Assembly (NCBI RefSeq): GCF_000485595.1 | Contig: NW_014577619.1 | Span: 66,926 to 130,925, forward strand | From: Priapulus caudatus | Lineage: Eukaryota; Priapulida; Priapulimorpha; Priapulimorphida; Priapulidae | DNA: 64,000 nucleotides | Reading direction: 5' to 3' | Shown here: positions 21,001-34,087 of the stretch, piece after piece | How the letters are laid out: each line of letters begins with the position of its first letter | How positions within the stretch are numbered: the first letter of the stretch is position 1 | Notes under the pieces: model-generated | What the model saw: the letters and a program-made list of their open reading frames with translations, nothing else | The model's database searches: none | What the model was told of the DNA's origin: nothing | Made by a program: the position numbers and the translations under genes

Positions 21001-21872
21001 ATGCCAAGCAGGTCGGGATCTCGAAGTGGCGTAAAGAGTTCCAGATCAGGCTCCAGTCAACTGTCTATGGCGAGAATAAAAGAAAAACAACGTAAGGTCG
21101 AGTTAATGGCCAGAGCAGCAGCATTACATGAGAAGAATGACCTGGAAGAGGCGAAGTTGAAGTTAAGACAGAAAGAGGAAGCATTCGAAATAAAAATCGA
21201 GTTGCAAGTAAGTGACGCAAAGTCAAGAGTTCTCGATGAGCTCGGGAGCGATGATGCACATGATCAGGACGCCAAAATCAGCGACACGTTTAATTTACAA
21301 AGGCTGCGACCCGTTCAGGAGTTTAAACCAGGTCCGCCCGCATGGATCAGCGGACAGGACCATCCAAGCGACGCTTCAGTTTTGGATGACCGTAGGCAAA
21401 CAAATAGCATGCCTACTGGGAAAGAGAACGCATTCGTCCAAAATCCACCTGTGTTTGTTTCGAGGGACCTCGAGGCAGGTCCTCCCTTCAGGCTAAGTGG
21501 ACAGAACAATCATTTGGCGGATGCTCCAGTATCGGGTGACTGTAGGTACAGTATACCGGTTAACCGTGTGAACCTCCACGATAGCGTACCGGTTCGACAA
21601 AGACACAATCCTGCATTTGTCCAAAATCAACCCGAGCCAACGGACTTCGGGCCAAACGGGTTTGCTTCCCTTCCTCCACAAACTTTCAGAGAGAATGCTC
21701 AGACTTCGGGGTTTGCCAACTCGGGTGAACAGATCGATGGATTGTTAGCCGTGGCACGCGAGCTAAATAAGCCTAACGCGGAAATATGCAAGTTCAATGG
21801 GAATCCCATGAATTATAGAAGTTTCCTACGTCAGTTTAACGCTAGGATTGAGGTTTTTTTTTATAAGTCTTG
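21001..21872 (+). pseudogene. BEL/Pao gag, N-terminal part only
   Basis: Starts with a Ser/Arg-rich segment (PSRSGSRSGVKSSRSG), then a long charged coiled coil (KQRKVELMARAAALHEKNDL and following), a Gln/Pro-rich spacer, and the start of the BEL capsid region (ICKFNGNPMNYRSFLRQFNA). That order is typical of BEL/Pao gag. The protein ends abruptly at 21853 in a poly-T run with a foreign tail. No LTR lies upstream; the 5' side meets a broken LINE. The frame is open for 290 codons, so decay is by truncation, not by point lesions. Confidence 0.75.
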
Positions 21873-21899
21873 ACTATTTATATCCACCATCATCTGCCG

Positions 21900-22558
21900 A
21901 TGGCGGCAACAGGTTATGGGCCCAGACCGCGGGCACCGATGTTCGATGGTGATGACAAGAAATACGAGCTATGGGAGACGAAATTTCTTGGTTTTATGAG
22001 AATTGCAAGACTTCATGAAACTATTTTGCCAGAGGAAGATGGCTGCGTGGAACAAGCGGATCATGATAAAAATGCCGAGGCTTATGCACAGTTGGTGCTA
22101 TGCCTTGATGACCGTAGCCTCTCATTAATAATGAAAGAGGCTTCCAATGATGGAAGAGAGAGTCTGAAGATTCTTCGTGAACATTATCTCGGTCATGGTA
22201 AGCCAAAACTTATTGGGCTATATACTGAACTAACCTCTGTCTAAAAAGACAGAAGAAACTGTAACGGATTATATGCTGAGAGCAGAGACTGCTGCTGCTC
22301 TACTGAAGTCAGCTGGAGAAGTTATAAGCGACAGTTTACTTGTAGCTATGGTTATCAAAGGCCTGCCGGAAAACTTCAAACCATTTTACACAGTAATAAC
22401 GCAGAAGGAAAAGACTGTGACATTTAGTGAGTTTAAAGTGGCTTTAAGAAATGACGAGGCGACTGAGAAGTGTCACAAGACAGAAGCAGAAGGTACTAGT
22501 CAAGACGATGTTATGAAGGTCAAGTACGGGAATAAGTTTAGTGCTAAATCTTCTGGCT
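21900..22558 (+). pseudogene. Copia gag, one frame change
   Basis: ATG 21900 begins a Copia gag: PMFDGDDKKYELWETKFLGF at the start, then LCLDDRSLSLIMKEAS and LKILREHYLGHGKPKL. A one-base change in an A-run near 22240 puts the rest (TEETVTDYMLRAETAAALL, then LPENFKPFYTVITQKEK) in another frame. The gag product would coat the element RNA. No 5' LTR or primer-binding site is visible between the preceding BEL fragment and this ATG, so the left end of the element is lost. Confidence 0.85.
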
Positions 22559-22589
22559 AATCCCATTATGGCCAAGCCAATCAACAGAG

Positions 22590-25500
22590 CAGCTTCAAAG
22601 GTGTCTGTTTCCGATGCGGAAAATCAGGTCATAGAGCGTCAGACTGCCAGGGGAAGCCCAAGCGTTGGTGTGGAAAATGCCGGAGTACCACACACGATAC
22701 AAACTTTTGCAGCAAACGTGATTCAGTTAAAACTATTCGTGGCGAGAATGAGGATGATTCAGCAGGTTACTCGTTTTTCTTCAAAGTACGCGCTGAGGAT
22801 TCCGCCTACATGAGCTACAACAGCAACGGCAGTGGTTTATTGGTTGACCGCGGAGCGACTACGCATATCATCAATGATGAGTCGAAGTTCACAGATTTCG
22901 ATATGAACTTCAACCCACAGGAGCATTACATCGAGTTGGCAGATGGCAGCAGGGCAAATAATCTTGCTCTCAAAAAAGGCAGTGTCAGCATTGCACTATG
23001 CGACTCTAGTGGTGTAGTTCATAAAGTTATGCTGAAAAATGCATTGTATGTGCCTTCTCTTGTGCAAAACATATTTTCAGTTCAAGCAGCTACTGAAAAG
23101 GGTGCAACTGTTAGTTTCGAATCGGATTGGGGTAAACTTGTAACCCCAGATGGTACTCAATTTAATATTGACAAGAAAGGTCGCTTGTACTTTCTGTATA
23201 ACACCGTAACTTCTACGGAATGCACTCATGACCTGAAAACATGGTATGAAATTTTAGGTCAATGCAACGTACCAGATGTTTTGAGACTTGAGAAGGTGGT
23301 GAAAGGAATGAAAATTGATGGGTCTAGAGTAGATTTCCAGTGTGATGCATGTGTGCTGGGTAAGATGTCACAATATGAAAACAGAAAACCAGATGATAGA
23401 GCCAAATCCCCATTTGAAGTGGTACATTGTGACCTGGCTGGTCCGATTGAACCAGTGGCTCAAGGAGGTTTCAGATATGCTTTAGCGTGTGTCGATGACT
23501 ACTCTGGTGTTATCTTTGTATATTTCTTGAAGAACAAAAGCGATACTGTACATGCTTTTGAAAGGTTTTTGGCTGATACAGCCCCATATGGTAGAACTCG
23601 AGTAGTTAAAACGGTGAGAAGCGACAGTGGTGGCGAGTTTATTGCCAACAAGTTTGAGTCATTGCTTATAGAAAATATGATCAAACATGAAACTTCGTCG
23701 CCTTACTCACCGCATCAAAACGGTACTGTTGAAAGGTCTTGGCGATCTCTGTTTGAGATAGCAAGGCGTTTGCTTATCGAGTCCCTGCCCAAACAGCTTT
23801 GGTCGTACGCTGTAATGGCAGCAGCTTATGTACGCAATAGATGTTTTAATCAGCGAACGCAAAAGACCCCATATCAAATGTTGACCGGTAAGAAACCCAA
23901 TCTGAGCCATATGCATGTATTTGGTACAGAATGTTTTGCTTATGTTCATAACAAATCCAAGTTGGACTCTAGGTGTAAAAAGGGTATTTTCGTTGGATAC
24001 GATAAAACTAGCCCCGCGTACTTAGTGTACTACCCTGACTCCGGTAATGTTCAGAGGGTCAGATGTGTTAAGTTCACAGATCAGATGAACGCTAAGATTG
24101 ATATGTTACCTGATGAATTTGAAGATGATGTGCCCGTACCTACAGATATAACAGAGCCACGTGCTGTTCTTAAGGTTAATAACAAACGTGACCTGGACTC
24201 AGATAGCCAGAATGTAATCAAACAGGGTGACAATGATGTGAGCCTGAACGCTAGTACAAATAACGATCTAGAGTCAAATGCTAGATACCCACAACGTGAA
24301 CGTAGAAGACCAAAGTATCTTAATGATTATACTAGCGGTGTGAGTGATGATGATTACATGAATTATACGGTTGATTTGTGTTATACTATGTCTGATGTAC
24401 CCAATACCTTTGAGGAGGCAATGTCCTCTGCTGATTCCGGTAAATGGCAAGAGGCCATGGAAGAGGAAATGAGAGCTTTGCGGGAAAACGAGACGTTCCG
24501 ATTGACTTCTGTGCCAGAAGGTCGGAAAGTAGTGGGAGGCCGCTGGGTTTACTCTGTTAAAAGTGGTCCGACCGGTCAGAAAAGGCACAGAAGGGTATTC
24601 CCAGACACCCGGTATTGATTATCAGGAGGCTTTTCCCCCCACAGCTCGCATTACTTCAGTTAGCTAGAGTTTTAGCTCAACATGATTTAATTGTGCACCA
24701 AATGGACGTAAAAACGGCGTATCTAAATGCGCCCATAGACTGTGAATTGTACATTGAACAACCGAAAGGTTTTGTCACTAAAGGTACAAATGGTGAACAA
24801 TTAGTGGGTAGGCTACCAAAGTCATTGTACGGTCTAAAACAGAGTGGTCGAAATTGGAATGGTGTTTTGCATAACTATTTGATTGAACAAGGTTTTGAGC
24901 AATCACTGTCGGATACATGTGTATATACCAGATCTGCTGAGCGAGTCAAGGTTGTTGTGATAGTATGGGTTGATGACATTATTGTAGCAGCAAACTGTAT
25001 CTCTGTTGTAAACGAAACCAAGCAAACACTTTGCGATAGGTTCAAAATGAAAGACCTGGGAGAGTTAGCGTGGTATCTTGGTATACAATTTCCTCGAGAA
25101 CCGAACATAATATCTATGAGTCAGTCCATGTATATTGCGAAGATCCTTGCAAGATTTAAAATGCAAGATTGTAAACTCAGAACGACCCCATGCGAGGTGA
25201 GTGTGGAAAGTTCTGCGGAGATATTGTCTGCTGGCGATTGTATAGAGAGATGGTTGGAAGTCTCATTTATGTTATGATGGCCACCAGGCCTGTGTTACAC
25301 GGTCACCAAATTACGTGTTTACCCAGTTTATGCGGAGCCCAGTTACAGCAAAGCATGCTCTACGCTATCTAAAGGGCACAATAGATAACAGCCTGATTTT
25401 CAGGAAATCTGGAGAAGCTTTAAGGTTAATTGGCTATTGTGATGCTGACTGGGGAGCGTCGGCTGATCGTAGGAGTATTACTGGTTACTGTTACTGTTTG

Positions 25501-26011
25501 TCTCACAACGGACCGTTGATTTCATGGAAAAGCAGGAAACAACAGACAGTTGCCCTATCTACTTGTGAAGCTAAATGCATGGCTTTAGCCAACGCTACCC
25601 AGGAAGCAAAATTCCTACTTCAACTGTTAAAAGATCTAGATATACATCGTGAAACAAATGGTGCGTCAGTAACGTTGTACTGCGACAACCAGGGTACTTT
25701 AGCACTTGCGAATAATCCAGTGCACCACCAAAGGTCAAAGCATATAGACATAAAATATCATTTTGTCAGAGATGAAGTTCGCAACAAGGTGATCGATCTA
25801 TTTCACATTTCGTCTGAAAATAATGTTGCAGATGTGCTTACAAAGCCAGCATCTAAGATTAAATTGAACAAATTCAGGAACAACCACAGGGGGGCACAGA
25901 CAGAGACAGAGCTAGCGGCCGAGATAGAGAGGGAGACAACGAGAGAGACAAAGAACCAGCAACAGAGACACCCCAAGGAAGACAGCCTGGCCACAAGTCA
26001 TGGCGCAAGAT
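22590..26011 (+). pseudogene. Copia zinc knuckle, protease, integrase, RT and RNase H
   Basis: The zinc knuckle CFRCGKSGHRASDC lies near 22602 and a second Cys cluster follows. From 22810 a 602-codon frame holds the protease (LLVDRGATTHI; the usual DSG is DRG), the integrase zinc region (WYEILGQCN has lost both His, while CDACVLGK keeps both Cys) and the integrase core: HCDLAGPIEP, RSDSGGEFIANK and HQNGTVERSWRSL. Frame changes near 24585 and 24655 separate the start of RT from the main part (VHQMDVKTAYLNAPID, then IVWVDDIIVAANC). Another break near 25250 precedes RNase H (GYCDADWGASADRRSITGY, then HIDIKYHFVRDE). Copia order integrase before RT is clear. No 3' LTR is evident. Confidence 0.9.
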
Positions 26012-27026
26012 AAGTATGGCATGTCACACACACAATTAACACATCATATGAGGATCTATTCAGCTATTGACAATATCTTGGATTATTACCTCCTCATTCT
26101 TTCTATATACGTCAGCATGTTTATTTGCATGAATACAGGGGTATTATTTGCCGATCTATTATTATAAAACCCAGCTTATGTATCCGCTGTAGCTGGCGCT
26201 CGTGACATGAAGCCGCTGACGCATAATGAAATACAATTCATAATGCAACTTATACAACACACTGTACAAGTGCAATGTTTTGACACTTTTCCCAATATTT
26301 GCAATGAAGTTGAAGTTCGAATGAGGTTGCAAGAACAGCTGAATGCAGCTGAGCCATTTCATTGTATTGCCGCTAAAATCCTTGACTGTTCGCTGGCAGC
26401 TATGGATCTGTGCGCCGGCCTATGCATTCGGCGCACGGATCCATAGCTGCCAGCACTGCATAGTCGCGCACGACGTTGCCGCGGTCGCGTGCGCCTTGCC
26501 GCGGAACTGCGCGCAAGATGTGCGTGCATCGCTTCGGATCGACACCTCCTTTCGGCAACGCTTCTCTAGTATCCCGTCTCATCTGGTTGAAATATGCCTA
26601 TCTACTATCTTTGAACAGTGAATTTACATTAAAGTGTCTTATTTTGACCGTTGACCTTCATTTTGACTTTGACCTTGACCCCATGTCCAAAAAATAACTC
26701 CAGAAATGGACTCCCTGCCCTCGAAACTCCCTAAAAAGAGGTATTGAGATCACAAATAGAGATCACACTCTAGGGCATCGAGATCACAAATTGTAAATTG
26801 ACCAAAATCGAAAATGAACGGCGGCAGCCATCTTGAATTCCAAGAAATGCTGAACGATGCACAGGTAGCAACCAAGCTAAATCAGCTCTCCTAACTATAT
26901 AGAACACATTTCCATGAAAAAAAGTTTAGAGTAATTAACATTGCAGGGTCCCATATAGGACATATAGGACCGGCAAACCGACTAATAGCATAAAGGTGAT
27001 GGGGAAAATGCAGGTGACTTAAATCA
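26012..27026. other. No gene seen; hairpin and short repeats
   Basis: Contains a hairpin at 26393-26453 and a run of five TGACC(T/G)T-like words at 26645-26680. A Copia LTR would be expected just after 26011, but I find no TG..CA unit with a matching partner. Confidence 0.5.
26393..26453. repeat. Hairpin with 25-bp arms
   Basis: CTGGCAGCTATGGATCTGTG and following bases at 26393-26417 are mirrored at 26429-26453 with one mismatch; the loop is 11 bases. Confidence 0.85.
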
Positions 27027-29535
27027 ATGACTGCCTTAATTTCAACTCTAAGAACACATGCAGAGCGAATGCAACGATTGCTGAGTGGATGGGAAAAGAT
27101 AAGGGAAGATATCACGGCAACGAGGCTTGAGGAGATGGCGCCTGCCACTACTGTGTGCAGCATGTGTGACGCGGCCGACGCTGCAATTAAGTGTATGGAA
27201 TGTGGGCCATGTGTCTACTATTGTGCCACTTGTTGTGAAAGGGTTCACAGACATACACTTTTCCACGAACCACTCAAATGGAATGTAAGTGTCAGTTGTT
27301 TTTTAACTTTGTCATTAGTTTGTCTTCAACTTCACTTGTCTTCAATTGGTGCTGTAATGGAATTAAGATAATGGCATCAATGAACATAAAATAATTAATG
27401 CATGAATGATAGCATGAATTGCTATGTTTTTTTCTTATAGCATTGTATATATATACTGTACACTATATATTATTCGTTTATCGATTGTTTCCATATTTTT
27501 GTTGTTATTTTAGGGCTCTCTCTATCTGCATGTCTGCCTTAAGGCTACACTGATGCGAAAAGATCAGCATGACTGCGGGCAGCAGTATGTCATCACACTA
27601 CAAGTTGTTAGTATAAAAGGTATAAACTTCCTGATATAGAGTTGAAACTTTAACACAATACCAACATTGTTGTCTGTGCATTTATTTACAAAAAAACACA
27701 ATACAGTACAGCTATATGCAATATATATAGAAACAATATGTTTAATAATTTACCGACTTTTATATACATACATGTATACAGCAGACCTGCACAGTAACGC
27801 TGTGTAGGTACGAGGAAGCTGCTGTTACCTTAATCAGGTATAATCTGTGGCCAGCAACTCCTACCAATCCGAAAATTGCGTTTGACATGATGCTAATGGA
27901 ACTGTCTGTGATGCAGCTCGAGTGCCACATGCCTGCCAAGACATTTTGTGCGGCCCTGGGCTATATGACTGCACCAAAAACCACGTCATCTGCAAATGTA
28001 TATATGTATATAAATATTCAATTCTTATCATCGCATGAATATTCTTCCTATCACGCCCTCAATGTTAGCACCTGTAACCTGTTACTTAAAATCTAAATTT
28101 AACAAAACAATAATTATCAGGTGTTATTCTGGTATGGGACGTACTGCACGATATCAAGAGCTAATAAATACGTATTTATTAGATCTTTACGATATACAGT
28201 ATTAATCGATGGAGCTATAAATAATGTTGTTCAGTAATTTGAAAAAATTCTACATGTTTAATTATGTCGGCTGGGTTTGGTGTTCGTTCCAGGTATTAAA
28301 ACTGATCCGCTTGATATCCTTGACCTGTATTAGAATTTATACAGCACAAAAAGCAGTTCAATCTTGGTGATAACTGCCAGTGACTAATTCTCATTGCTTT
28401 CAGGAACAAACCATATACAGAGCCGTGGTCGGAGACTACCTGGCAGAATACAATTTCCACAGGTCCTGTTTAAAGACCAGCAATAAAATATGCTCACAAA
28501 CAATTGGGAGAGAGTGCCCAATTTGTCAAGAGGTAATTAATTACCTTAATTATATTCATTGGAATAAATTAATTACATATTATTAGGACCCAATTTTACT
28601 TTCCCGTTAACAATATTTTTGTATTTTTATGGTGGATGAAAGTCATGAATAGAGGATGAATGTTTTTTACAAGATATACCTTCCCCAATGTATTTTGTAT
28701 TTTGGATGAAATCTATGAATGCTTGATGTCGTGTAAAAGTGCAACCTTTTAGGTGTAATCATGCACATACCAATCATAACCTTTCAAAAAACTGATTCAC
28801 TCGAAAAATTAATAATCAGTATTCTGGAGCATACAGAACAGAGTAATTTCAATTTCTATGTTCTAGTGTTGATGCTATGTTTAAGTAATGATAATTGTAA
28901 ACTTTTTGATGAAAATAATTTATGCTCTGCATACAAAAGTACATTATCTTGGCCTTTTGTTGATCGTTGTTTTATAGGAGCCACCACTCGTCTCCATGGA
29001 TGGCAATTTTGGACTGGTCCATAAGGCCTCAGCAGGCAAAGGCCATGGAGTTGCCTCCAGTAGAAACAGTGGTGTGTATTTTGAAGACCCACACCAAGTG
29101 AAGGAGTACGTGGAAAGCCGTACAGTAGATGGAAAAAGTAAAATCAGTGTAAGTAAAAATTCAATTCAATTCAATTCCAAACAATTACAACATGCAAAAA
29201 GTTATCGTACAGATCGAGTATATGAAAATTCATTAATGCGCCCAAATCGTTCGTAATAATAGCAATTCTTCGACATTCTACCCCCAGCCAAGTCACGGAA
29301 AATCAAATACACTTTGTGAGTCATTAATTGTCTGCATGTCTTTCAACGATTTCCATGGTTACAATTTATTGGAATAAATATTTTGTGTGTTTTCTTAGGA
29401 CTGCTCCAACTTCCAGGCGGCCAACGTGGTACGATCAAAAACTAAAAACAAGAAACTCGATATTACGGGCATTTTTGGAAGTGCCTGTAAGCCCAACATT
29501 CCCCTGCGATTTTTGGACATGTTCCACGGTGAAAG
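27027..29535 (+). pseudogene. KDZ transposase exons, truncated
   Basis: Six exon-like blocks: about 27027-27284, 27514-27606, 27782-27997, 28404-28532, 28978-29148 and 29399-29535. Exons 3, 4 and 5 are whole numbers of codons and join in phase. Exon 1 has a cysteine cluster (CSMCDAADAAIKCMECGPC, with the nearby CATCCERVH) of the kind fused to KDZ transposases. Exon 3 has LWPATPTNPKIAFDMMLMEL. Exons 4-5 form ECPICQE/EPPLVSMDGNFGLVH, with the first catalytic Asp in MDGNF. Exon 6 has ITGIFGSACKPNIPLRFLDM and FHGER. This family is found in animals and fungi (Kyakuja, Dileera, Zisupton). The second half of the catalytic domain is missing after 29535. No stop interrupts the listed exons, so truncation is the main damage. 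Confidence 0.75.
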
Positions 29536-31093
29536 GTGTGGTTGCGTTTTATTAAATTTGATATCCATAAATTTTAAAATTTCATCTATGAAATAGCAGC
29601 CCAGGTTTATGCTCAATACAAAGTTGCATAAAACCCTGTTCAATGATGATTGACTTGGGATGATTCAGATGCCGAGTTAACCGCAGACGCTGGCTGCTAG
29701 GCATACCACATATATGCCACACGTGAGTAGGGCAGCGAGTGTATGCTTGCATGGTAACAAAATGGTAATACCATTAAATAGGGAGTAAATAAAAAACAAA
29801 TTTTTCTAACATTTGTTTTTATTACCTCCCGATATAATAGATACAGAAGATAGAAATGCTATTGCTTATAATATACTGACCGGTATGAAAGCCTACACTT
29901 GATGTGCTGTTTGTATTATGAGCCACATATACCTTGTGCTTTTTGCTGACATGAGGTGCCTATACTGCCTCTAATTTTGCTCTATTGCCTCTAATTTTGT
30001 CCATGTTGGTGGGATTGACTACTTATTAATACGTATTAATAATACGTAATATAATTAGATCTATGTAGGTTTAAGCTCACCAAGCATAGGCCTACACAAT
30101 AATGCCCCATAGTAGTGGTGTAATCGCACTTTTTGTCAACGGGTCTCCACCTTGGAAAGCCTTCGTTTGTACAGCGCTGTGTATAGTTAGGCACGGGACA
30201 ACCATTTCCAGTCAAAATATTCTTTAAAATAATTTTAAAAACAATTAAATTTTAATACCATAGCATTCTGTATAAAATATTCTCAAAATTACATCGTAAG
30301 GTTAGTCTTTAAAGTAAAATATGTTGTCAAAACATCACAATTTCCTACCTTCTATCGACCTCCTCAAACTAATCATCCGAACACAAATGTATCGGTGGTA
30401 TCGGTTTATATTATTGTCAAGGTAAAGTCTATCTATCGATCTATGGGGTGTATACTAACGGATACACAGACTGGACGAACCGCCAAAATAGTGTAATGCA
30501 ATTGAATGGTGGAGCCGCCCAGCGAATGATCCGGTAGCGACAGGACTTTAGCGCAACATTTACTGTAATGAGTATGCGCGCGCGATGCTAGGTATTATGC
30601 GTTAGCGCTGCTGTCGCGGAAGAAAAGATACATTTTAGTAGAGAACGAAGCAAGGGTTGGCGCGCATTTAGTTGGAGATTGTTTGTCTCATCGCGTCTAT
30701 GTAGTTTAGCGAATTTGGTGAGATACCAGCAATATTTGGTAGGTTTAGTGTCAGAAGTTATCAATAAGTATTTTGGAATGTACAGGGAATTTGTTTGAAT
30801 AGCTATCAGTCTATCTTGTGTGTATACACGAATGTGTATCGTAGCAAACATTTGATTTCTGTTCGATTTAGCTTGTCTAGTTTACCGTAAATATCCTACT
30901 ATACGCGCCACTGTATACCCGGGTACTAGAGCCAGCAAAGTTATTATTGTTTTTATTAATTGCAGTAAACCACTACTATGAATACAGTCATCAACCTGGT
31001 GCTTAGTTGTTTTGTGACTAGTGCGTTTAAAATTAAGGGCCGAAATTCGTGACGCTACATAAAAGTTTACAAATATTGGTGTATTTTCTGGAT
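29536..31093. other. No gene seen
   Basis: AT-rich with a palindromic TTATTAATACGTATTAATAA near 30023. A region of higher GC at 30540-30720 could be the 5' LTR/leader of the BEL gag that starts at 31094, but no TG..CA unit could be fixed. Confidence 0.45.
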
Positions 31094-31990
31094 ATGGCAG
31101 ACCTCGAAAGCCTGAAAAGATCCAGAGCTGGTTACAAAGGACTTGTGACAAAGTTGTATACAGAAGTAGAGAAATTGCTGTGTTCACTTGACAATTTCTA
31201 TCTTGTTAAGCAGAAAGTACAGGATCTCCAGAAGGCGTTTGATCAATTATGTGCGGTCAACGGACAATACATTAGTGAAGTAGATTCGTCCGAAGCACTT
31301 GCAGTGAACGACGAGTTAGAGACGCAACATCGAAACAAGGCAGAGTTCGACCAGCGAATAGAAGATTGGATGAAACAGAGGAATTCACCTAAATCTGTTC
31401 GTTCTGAAAATGGTTCAAGGAAGTCAAATCAGAAGAAAAAAGGTGCATTATTGGAACTGAGACTACTACAAAGAAGACATGAGTTAGAGAGGAGGAAACA
31501 GGAGTTAAAACATGAAGAAGAACTTTTAGAAGTTGAGGCAAACTTAGAAAAAGAAAGGCTGCAAGGAGAGTTATCGGATAAAGACGATGATGGCAACCAT
31601 GGCGACATCACTATTGCCAAGGGACCAGATGACCGATTCTTCTCAGGGGGGATAAAACCAGAGCCCAACGTTCCGGCCGCCGGATATGTGAATACGAATC
31701 TTGAACCCAAGATTGAAGCCACAAGTGGTAGCACACAGCAGGTACTACCGTCATTGGCAGCAGTCATTGATCTTCCTCGTCCAGAACTTTTAACCTTTGA
31801 TAGCGATCATAAAAAAATATTTCAAATTCATCAGTAATTTTGAAACAAGTACTGGGAGCAGGAATCTGGACGGTAGGATCAAGTTGAGTTATCTTATTCA
31901 ACAATGCTCTGGACCAGCAAGGGACTGTATCGAGGACCTGTAAGGGACTGTATGTGTTATTTTGGATCATGAATTTGAACGAGCTTGTGA
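31094..31990 (+). pseudogene. BEL/Pao gag, second copy, 5' part only
   Basis: ATG 31094 opens MADLESLKRSRAGYKGLV and a helical domain, then a strongly charged coiled coil (LLELRLLQRRHELERRKQEL), an acidic spacer, and the start of the capsid region, which continues after a frame change near 31815 as KFISNFETSTGSRNLDGR and CSGPARDCIEDL. A stop follows at 31940, and traces (CVILDHEFERACDIL) run to about 31990. The domain order matches BEL gag and the family of the copy at 21001, though the sequences are not close. Protease and pol are absent. Confidence 0.75.
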
Positions 31991-31999
31991 CATTTTGAT

Positions 32000-32600
32000 A
32001 TTGCCATAAGCAATAATGATATACCTCAGTGCCCAGCAGTGAATATTTCTCAAACGTATTTTTCTGTTGATGTATATTTCATGAAATCAAGCCTGGTAGG
32101 CACTACATGTATAACGACCCATGAGTCACACGACGAGAAGCCGAGAAAGCAATGTTTTTTACTAATTTCCCATACTAATAATAGTTATATTTTTAAATAG
32201 GTACAGCATATCACATTTCAAAGCAGCCAGTGAATTTTACCGCTTGGCAACCCCACATGGCAACAAGCGACGAGTCACAACATCACCGCTGTGCGGCAAA
32301 TTTAGCCGCTGTTTGAAACATTCGACCCGACACTTTCACTTTGTAGTCTAAAGCTAATTTTTTTTACCTATCACACATATATAGGCAAGTACAAACGTGC
32401 AATGTTAAAATAATTCATTTTTGCCTGATTTTATGTTTGCTGCTTGAAATTTCGAGGCAGGACACCTTTAAACAACATTTGTCAAGTATGTTCCCGTCTA
32501 GCACACAATAAAACATGAAATTGTTATTTTAATTGTTGCACTGTTAAGAGATGACACACATGCTCCAGTGACTATCCTGAGAGTCTACTGCCAATACTTC
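32000..32600. other. No gene seen
   Basis: AT-rich, no homology recognised. It separates the BEL gag remnant from a Gypsy pol remnant. Confidence 0.45.
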
Positions 32601-32654
32601 CTTTGCTGCCTACCCCTCAACCTTACTGCCGAGGATGACACCCTCACAGGCCCC

Positions 32655-33360
32655 ATATATACTCACGAGTGCCCCGCCCGACTACAAAGGCTTCTCGTAA
32701 ATATCCAAGGGAACAACTTCACCATTGAACACCGCCAGGAACAGAGATGATCATTTCTGATACGTTCAGCAGATTGCCTAATCCACTGCGCACAGAAGAT
32801 GTCCCACTTGATGTCCATGTAGAGTGGGTACTACTGGATGAAGTCGAGGACACGTTGTGCATTGATTTGCTCCATTTTGGGATCCTCAAGCAACAAGCTA
32901 TACAGAAAGAGACCACCCAAGATTCTGTCCTGCAGAAAGTGAAAGAATTCACCCACACTTTTTGGCCCACAGTTTGTTGGTGCAGCGTTTCAGCAGATGT
33001 GCAAATAATGGGGAATAACGCACACTACTTCCTCACCACGATACCCCCAGTCGAATGGTCTGGTGGAGAGAATGGTCCAAACAGTAAAAGGAATCATAAG
33101 ACACAGGCAACAGGGGAAAGCTCAACAGCTGCTCTACTGAATCTGCGAAGCACTCCAGTAGACGTCCATCTCCCCTCCCCCGCCGAAATATTGTTTGGTC
33201 GGCAGGTCCGAACATGACTCCCAGCAAACCTAGATTCCAACACAACGTACAAGAGACAACGGAACCAGGAACTCCTGGAGCAACGTAGGGACCAAATGAG
33301 GAGGAGTTATGATGCGGCTGGAAACAAGCAAGAACTCCGACCACTCCTCATAGGACAAAA
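32655..33360 (+). pseudogene. Gypsy RNase H/integrase remnant with internal deletion
   Basis: The first part encodes the RNase H tail (CPARLQRLLVNIQGNNFTIE) and the linker MIISDTFSRLPNPLRTED, then the integrase zinc-region lead-in with KVKEFTHTFWPT. After about 33000 the reading jumps to the integrase end: SPRYPQSNGLVERMVQTVKG with the catalytic Glu, then LRSTPVDVHLPSPAEILFGR and a C-terminal piece. The zinc finger and the first two catalytic Asp are missing between them. Stops at 32750 and 33217 and several frame changes add to the decay. No LTRs remain. Confidence 0.75.
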
Positions 33361-33381
33361 CCAGGGCTCGAATTAACCGAC

Positions 33382-33409
33382 GGCACCGACGGCAATTGCC
33401 GTCGGTGCC
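33382..33409. repeat. Perfect 28-bp palindrome
   Basis: GGCACCGACGGCAA is followed at once by its exact mirror, no loop. It may be the tip of a larger foldback repeat. Confidence 0.85.
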
Positions 33410-34069
33410 CCTATCAATCGCCGTACTGCCCCTGAAATTCCAACCCGAATAGTGTGCAGAAATATCAGGTCATCAAGAAAGCGTTGGATGAAAAGCGGAG
33501 AGCACTCTCACTCAAAGCTCAAAAACTCCAAAGTAAGAAGATATCAAAATAAGCTTTGTGTAAAGCAGAAAAAGCAGCTAGACTTGACCACAAGCGCAAG
33601 ATGACGGCAAAATTGGAGATGCTTGTTGCAAGAAGAATGGAAAAAAATTAGATGACAGTATCATGTAAATATGTAAATATATCTAGTGAGTCGAGATATT
33701 CGAGAAAAAACTGAATACTTAGGGTGACAAGAACTATGACTATATCAGTAAAAATGTTCCGTATATTTCCCATGTCACAGTGTGTTCCAGTTTCTGTTTA
33801 GAATTGGAAATGTAAAAAATATGTTGTGCAGACTGACTGTTGAAATGACTTGAACATGAATGCTGCTTGTATGTCTACAAAATACATTTAGTTTGGACAC
33901 ACTCAACACAGACGGGATTCCCCAGTGCCCATCAAAACTTTACAGTAAGTGACGATGTTACGCATAGGTTTTTCCTTTTCCACCAAAAAGTGTTGCTAGT
34001 TGTGAGCTGTTGAAGTACCCAGAAATTGCTCTAGATTGCATCTCAGAACTTATAATTTTCAAACAATTT

Positions 34070-34087
34070 CTGGGGGCATGCCCCCAG
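34070..34087. repeat. Perfect 18-bp palindrome followed by a C run
   Basis: CTGGGGGCATGCCCCCAG, then ACCCCCC. Confidence 0.85.

Noticed and set aside
33382-33409. Operator or replication origin
   Set aside because: An isolated perfect palindrome without other support; more likely part of a foldback repeat.
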